Positions 10,736 through 25,000 of a stretch of DNA of 25,000 bases are shown here, piece after piece; positions within the stretch are counted from its first letter, which is position 1, and each line of letters starts with the position of its first letter. The stretch comes from Halisarca cf. caerulea (taxonomy: Eukaryota > Porifera > Demospongiae > Chondrillida > Halisarcidae): assembly GCA_963170055.1 (NCBI GenBank), contig CAUJGJ010000001.1, positions 3,676,201 to 3,701,200 of the forward strand, read 5' to 3'. Both the position numbers and the translations under genes were made by a program. The notes under the pieces are model-generated. The model was not told the origin of the DNA. It worked only from the letters and a program-made list of their open reading frames with translations, and made no database searches.

Positions 10736-12007
10736 TGCGTGTGTGTGTGTGTGTGTGTCCTCGCATATCATACATCTACCAGAAGTATGTCTACATGTGT
10801 ACAAGTGTGCAAGTGTGTCTCGTGAGCAAACATTACCATAATTGTCTGTACACATGTTAGTATTACCTTCATACACAAAATAAATCCAATCAGTATGTGG
10901 CAATCTGCTGTAATTATAAGGTAGAGTGTCTTAACTTTGATCCCCATACACACACACTTTTGATCATCCTATCTTCTAGCTGACACAGAAAGATCTAGGT
11001 TTCATTCTTCAGCGGCAGCTATGCCCTGCATGTGTCAATGGTCAGAAATGCCAGGTTGAAATGTCTCTACTTTTAGTTCCTGAACTCAGGGAAAGCGATG
11101 ATCAAAATTAGGGCAACCTACATGTACTTCACCGTGTGTGTTGTGACACAGATAACATAAGGTTGTGATTGCAGTGTAAACAATAATTATTCACACTCAC
11201 TTTGTTGGCATTGAGCAACTTCAGTTTGATGTCCACGTCCTTTCGCAGCCTTTCAAACTGTTGTTTCTCCTGCTCAAACTGAGCCACAAGTGCTTCGTAC
11301 TTGGCCTGACCAGCCGGTGTCGAGGGCCTGCTTTTATCCTGTTTCTCCACTTCAGTCCGCGTGGCATCGTAGGAAAGGCGCGTCATTTCGTAGTTCTTTA
11401 TCGTGGTGAGTGTGTCATCCATGGTCTTGTTAACAAGAGTCTCTATCTTCTGGTTGAACGCGACCACGGCTTGGATCAGCTCTCCCGTCTGCTTTGACAT
11501 CTCCTTCTGTATCTTGCTGCTGTATTGAAACTCGGTAGCCAATTCGGGAGCTTTCACGTGAAGAAAAGCAAAGTTCTCCGACATCGCCCTCTGAGTCTCG
11601 GCTACGACTTGCAAATTACCGATAAGCTGACCTGAAAGATACACTAGTTGGCCGAACTTCTTCTGGGTATCCTTGAGAGTTTCAATTCTGGTTTCCAGAT
11701 CCACGTCAACTGTCTTTGAACTTCGGCCCAGCTTCTCGTTGACAAGCTGCCGGGTGCATTTCACCTGGAACTGGCTCCACTGCTTCAAGGACTGGAATTT
11801 CGAGGGTCCTCGTTGTCTCGTTTCGAGAATGGTACCTTCAACAGGCCCACTGTAGGAAGCAGTAGCAGGAGGAGAAGTTGGATTCGAATCGTTATTGCCT
11901 TCGGTAGTGGTACTACGCTCCTTGGAAACATCCATTACGTTCAAATCGACTGCCTGAAAGTCCTCATCTTGATGTGTATCGTTGAAGCTCATCCCGCCTT
12001 CTGCCAT
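9764..12007 (-). CDS. ARFIP1/2: Arfaptin (AH/BAR-domain protein), complete
   Basis: Two exons, 12007-11201 and 9964-9764, join in phase 0 to give 335 residues (human ARFIP2 is 341). Arfaptins bind Arl1/Arf/Rac GTPases and PI4P at the trans-Golgi and shape vesicle membranes through a crescent BAR dimer. Seen here: an acidic/Ser-Thr-rich N-terminus (1-65), the pre-BAR amphipathic segment and KCTRQ...EKLGR...KTVD block (about 70-101), then the long helical BAR region (105-315) with the family signatures LVNKTMDDTL..IKNYE..RLSYDA and RKDVDIKLKLL. The second exon continues the last helix (QVLNQQLLWFNQSLLQYFGG). The first ATG is chosen; a second ATG at codon 6 is possible. The 1236-bp intron contains an inverted-repeat element and a GT microsatellite, and its acceptor lies at the end of a GT repeat. 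The gene is tail-to-tail with RPS3. Confidence 0.96.
9967..10006. repeat. (CA)n microsatellite forming the arfaptin intron's 3' end
   Basis: On the minus strand this reads (GT)n then GCGCGTGTGTAG, immediately followed by the second exon at 9964. There is no ordinary pyrimidine tract; the dinucleotide repeat occupies its place. Confidence 0.9.
10319..10492. mobile_element. Pogo/Tigger-like MITE in the arfaptin intron
   Basis: Left end CAGTCAAACTTGTTCACAAC; right end reverse-complemented CAGTCATACTTGGTTAGAAA; TA on both sides; 174 bp. The ends are diverged, so it is older than the copy at 13415. Confidence 0.65.
10569..10758. repeat. (GT)n microsatellite in the arfaptin intron
   Basis: About 190 bp of GT with a few GTATGTGCGTG interruptions. 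All long frames across it are dipeptide repeats. Confidence 0.97.
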
Positions 12008-12620
12008 TTTTTATTTCGCGGTGTGGGCCAAGAAAAATATTGGAATTACCCGATCAAATTTTGGAGAGTGCTCGTTATTTCCTGTTTTATTACGGTAGAG
12101 AAGATGGCCGATTTGTCAGCATCACTCCTTTACCAGTGAGCCCGGATTGAACAAGGTGTACTAGGTCATCTGTGTCAGCTTGGACCGAGAATATTATAGT
12201 GAGCTGTTTTCATCATCATTGGGATGGTGTGGGTGACTCGTGTCGTATTCAAAAGTGAAATCGATCGCCTTTTCAGGCGTTGTTTTTTACCTTGTTGAGT
12301 GACAATTGTTGTAGTGGGACGTCGGGTAGAAAACTTTAGAGGTAATCTACTGCACTGGGGAGATGTTTGTCTTGTGCACAGTGAGGTTGTTGGTTGTTAC
12401 AAGAGCAAGATGGGTTGTTGGTGTTGTCTAGTTGGTCCGTCTCCCTATACCTACTGTGCGAAATAACTTCCCTGGTTCGCTGCGATACGCGAGCGTGTAG
12501 TGTGCCGACTTGAGAAGCGTCTGAGTGAGTGAGCCAATACGACTGTGTAGCATTTTTGGCCGGCTCCTAGTATGCCTGTGTAGTTCGCGGTTCTTCAGTA
12601 GACTCTGCTCCGGTTACCCT
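12008..12620. promoter_or_regulatory. Arfaptin upstream region, possibly a divergent promoter
   Basis: The arfaptin leader starts just after 12007. On the plus strand there is a short ATG frame at 12104-12139 (MADLSASLLYQ, then stop) with a possible donor ACCA|GTGAGC, and another donor-like GAG|GTAATC near 12341. The downstream Tec gene needs an upstream leader exon because its first coding exon follows a splice acceptor, so a leader exon may lie here. No conserved protein is seen. Inference only. Confidence 0.35.
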
Positions 12621-12709
12621 ACCAGGGGATAGGACCGCACCAGGGGATAGGACCGTACCAGGGGATAGGACCGTACCAGGGGATAAGACCGTACCAGAGG
12701 ATAAGACAG
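12621..12709. repeat. 18-bp tandem repeat, 5 copies
   Basis: Unit ACCAGGGGATAGGACCGT at 12621, 12639, 12657, 12675 and 12693, with G-to-A changes in the last two copies. Confidence 0.95.
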
Positions 12710-12744
12710 AATGGATGCTACAATCATAGGATGTATGTGTGTGT

Positions 12745-12761
12745 GGGGGGGGGGGGGGGGG
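12745..12761. repeat. Poly(G) run of 17
   Basis: An uninterrupted G17 tract following GTATGTGTGTGT. Runs like this can form G-quadruplexes and are often of uncertain length in assemblies. Confidence 0.95.
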
Positions 12762-12986
12762 TAAATTTGGTTTGTTCATGGATGATATACATACACACAT
12801 GGTTTCCTATTGCCACTTTTGAGCTGTTTATTCTTGTGATAATTTATCCTTATAATATTCTGCCAATGCTGAATGGTCGACTTGTGTGTGTAGATGTGCA
12901 GTGTGCTGTTAATGGCTGGTTTTGATTGTTCCTCCCAAATTACATGCCTGCTTTACCCCCAAAGGGTACTCCCTACCTCTTGGGTA

Positions 12987-13337
12987 CACTGGAACCGCTA
13001 GCCCTAATCCAGACACCTGAATTGTGGGCATCTCTTCGTTATGGACACATGCCACCAGAACCAAATGATATACAGTCACACCTGGTTTATCCGAAAACCT
13101 CATTTATTCGACACTCTGCTGTGAATCACCATCACTACTCTGTGTACCATTAACCCTGATTTATCCAACGCCTGGTTTATCCGACACATTTTATGAGGAA
13201 CAAACGTGGTCGGATAAACCACGGCCCACTGTATTATGTTTGTCATAGCACATCTTCTGCCCCTGAAATGAGGACACCTTAATACTCATGACAGTCCTTT
13301 CTGGTCCCAAGGTGTCCTGAATAGAGAGGCTCCACTG
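12987..13337. mobile_element. Pogo/Tigger-like MITE, interrupted by another element
   Basis: Left part CACTGGAACC...TAATCCAGACACCTG and right part GGTCCCAAGGTGTCCTGAATAGAG...CACTG match the two halves of the intact copy at 24064-24244. With the inner element (13073-13231 plus one TA) removed, about 190 bp remain, close to the 181 bp of the intact copy. Confidence 0.75.
13073..13231. mobile_element. Pogo/Tigger-like MITE nested inside another
   Basis: Left end CAGTCACACCTGGTTTATCC; right end reverse-complemented CAGTGGGCCGTGGTTTATCC; TA on both sides; 159 bp. It sits within the element at 12987-13337 and is therefore the younger of the two. Confidence 0.8.
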
Positions 13338-13414
13338 TAGAGATGTGCAGCACCAAGCTATGTACTTGCCCTTTCATGAGTGACAAGAAGTGAGATTTGT
13401 TATGTTGACTAATA

Positions 13415-13589
13415 CAGTGAATTCTCATTAATCCGCCACAATTCGTTTTGAAAAATTTGGGCGGATTAATGAGTTTGGCGGATTAACCAAATCAATGTGC
13501 AGCGCCTTTTCAAACAATTCATGCAAAAAGTGATGGCAGATAAAAGGGTCTGGTGGATAGAGCAGCGGCGGATTAATGAGAATTCACTG
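13415..13589. mobile_element. Pogo/Tigger-like MITE with perfect inverted repeats
   Basis: Both ends read CAGTGAATTCTCATTAATCC inward and continue identically to 23 bases, with TA duplicated on each side. It is 175 bp with no ORF. Perfect ends make it the youngest-looking element of the window. Confidence 0.9.
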
Positions 13590-14310
<721 letters not shown>

Positions 14311-14312
14311 TC

Positions 14313-14516
14313 ACAACTGAGACCACCTAACAACTGAGACCACCTCACAACTGAGACCACCTCACAACCAAGACCACCTCACAACCAAGACCACCTCACA
14401 ACCCAGACCACCTCACAACTGAGACCACCTAACAACTGAGACCACCTCACAACCGAGACCACCTCACAACTGAGACCACCTAACAACTGAGACCACCTAA
14501 CAACTGAGACTACCTC
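14313..14516. repeat. 17-bp minisatellite, about 12 copies
   Basis: Unit ACAACTGAGACCACCTC with variants ACAACCAAG... and ...CCTA. Copies start at 14313, 14330 and so on. The core GAGACCACCT also occurs several times inside the element at 6478, suggesting a transposon-derived seed. Confidence 0.95.
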
Positions 14517-14947
14517 TCACCATATGTAGACCATGAAATGCCAGTACCTTTGGTGATTTCCATTATTCACTTTCACTGTACACAGCAAGATCACTGTGGT
14601 TTCTGTAGACAGATACGTACGTACATACAAGTTTATGTAGTGCCCAGTGGAGGTAGGCTCGTACCTATGTGGGTACTGCATGTATGTACGTGGGTACTAT
14701 GTGCGTATTTGTATACTGTGTTTCTCTACATCTGTGATGGGTGTTTGTACTGTGTTTGTTCTGCTCACAAGTGGGTGCTGTTACGTTTTGACTTGTTATC
14801 TTACGAGGCATGTTTTGTTTCTTTTGTTGTATTTTCTATTCCCAATGTCTACCCAATAGACCATGAATGGGTTTACATTTTCACTACATGTCCCATCCCA
14901 TTGAGTGTACATAGTTAGCTATGAAGTTGGAATGTGTATTTAATTCT
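14517..14947. other. Intergenic DNA, nothing recognised
   Basis: Unique-looking sequence with a few TACGTACGTACAT runs. No gene or RNA is recognised. Confidence 0.5.
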
Positions 14948-15611
<664 letters not shown>

Positions 15612-15643
15612 AGTACTTGCATGTATGTGTGTTTGTAGGTAAA

Positions 15644-15700
15644 TACTGCAACTCGAATGTGGGGACATTGCCAGTTTAACTACTAGACCATCCAGTAGAC
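15644..15700 (-). mobile_element. tRNA-like sequence, probable SINE head
   Basis: On the minus strand TGGTCTAGTAGTTAAACTGG (15690-15671) resembles a tRNA A box and ATTCGAGTTGC (15659-15648) a B box, with about 10 bases between them. No acceptor stem or complete cloverleaf is visible, so it is not a functional tRNA. A tRNA-derived SINE remnant is the best reading, but a chance match is possible. Confidence 0.4.
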
Positions 15701-16074
15701 AAGGCTTGCCCCACCCCCCACCCTCCCCAAGGTGTGCAGTAGAACTGGGCATTACTCCCACTCTATGAGTGCACAATGATAATTGATGAATGTGGTCACA
15801 CAGATAGGACATACAGCTTGACTGTGATGTTCCCAGACTTACAGTCACAAAACTAACTGATTAGACTGTCTACAGTGTCTGTACAAACTGTCACATTTGC
15901 TATCAATTAGGCATGCTCAACACAGTCTAGCCAGTGTGTCATAAATTGGAAACCTTGTTATTGTTTGCACCTGTGTGATTGTTCCTCAAGCTATGTTCAA
16001 TATAATTTGTATACGCACCTCCAAGTTGGAGATTCAAGATCTGAACTCTCAGGTCTGAAATCCCTGATCTTCAC
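15701..16074. other. DNA upstream of the Tec first coding exon, nothing recognised
   Basis: No repeat or exon is recognised. It probably belongs to the Tec leader intron, since it ends in the pyrimidine tract before the acceptor at 16214. Confidence 0.45.
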
Positions 16075-16214
16075 CGTCATCTCGCTCTCCTCCATCACCT
16101 ATCATCTCATTCTCCCTCACTTTACTCTTTTCAATCTATTCTTTCTCACTCTTTCTACCTCTCTCACCCTTTCAACATCCCTCACCCTCCCCTCTCCCAC
16201 TCTCTCCCTCACAG
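16075..16214 (+). promoter_or_regulatory. Extended polypyrimidine tract and 3' splice site of the Tec leader intron
   Basis: About 140 bases that are overwhelmingly C and T end in CCCTCACAG. The following exon begins with GGTGGTTTAG, has an in-frame TGA at 16225-16227, and reaches the ATG at 16243. This shows that a spliced leader exon exists upstream. Confidence 0.8.
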
Positions 16215-16242
16215 GGTGGTTTAGTGACAGCAAGTAGAGAGG

Positions 16243-24964
<8,722 letters not shown>

Positions 24965-25000
24965 GTAAGTTGCATCTTCCTGCTTGAGGCTGTCGAGGTA

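Noticed and set aside
12104..12139. First coding exon of the Tec kinase at MADLSASLLYQ
   Set aside because: Spliced to the exon at 16215 it would run into TAG within three codons; the in-frame stop upstream of 16243 shows that the protein starts there. At most it is a leader uORF.
12567..12800. Minus-strand frame with repeated VLSPGT
   Set aside because: Translation of the 18-bp tandem repeat and the poly(G) run; no gene context.
15644..15700. Functional tRNA gene
   Set aside because: A and B boxes are imperfect and too close, and no acceptor or anticodon stem can be drawn; retained only as a possible SINE head.

Overview
The window is nuclear DNA of an invertebrate animal. Every gene has GT-AG introns, and the four proteins are a MYST histone acetyltransferase of the KAT6 class, ribosomal protein S3, an arfaptin and a Tec-family tyrosine kinase. 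The compact gene spacing, small introns, very abundant (CA)n/(GT)n and TACG/TATG microsatellites, and a dense population of short inverted-repeat transposons would fit an early-branching animal such as a sponge. The lineage is inference: nothing in the sequence fixes the species.

Layout. 23-4730 (minus): KAT6 coding region in two exons, its 3' UTR running off the left edge. 4731-5416: a head-to-head interval with KAT6's probable 5' UTR intron and the start of RPS3. 5417-7870 (plus): complete RPS3 in four exons. 7871-9763: a tail-to-tail interval of microsatellites and two inverted-repeat elements. 9764-12007 (minus): complete two-exon arfaptin. 12008-16242: upstream DNA with tandem repeats, nested transposons, long (CA)n and (GT)n arrays, a tRNA-like SINE head and a 140-base pyrimidine tract ending in a splice acceptor. 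16243-24964 (plus): the first eight coding exons of a Tec kinase (PH, BTK zinc motif, linker, SH3, start of SH2); the rest of SH2 and the kinase domain lie beyond the right edge. Its introns hold three minisatellites, several (CA)n/(GT)n arrays and many small transposons.

The genes are housekeeping or signalling genes in a divergent-convergent order and do not form a pathway. The unusual content is the repeat layer. It includes a swarm of about 80-190 bp elements starting CAGT and ending ACTG at TA sites (pogo/Tigger-like in appearance), one of which seems to have grown a roughly 63-copy 17-bp minisatellite inside it, one inserted within another, and one starting 7 bases after a splice donor. 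Several splice sites are themselves formed by the edge of a GT microsatellite. A 51-bp minisatellite is open on both strands. The acetyltransferase tail carries a Groucho-type eh1-like motif. I did not find a convincing new enzymatic system.
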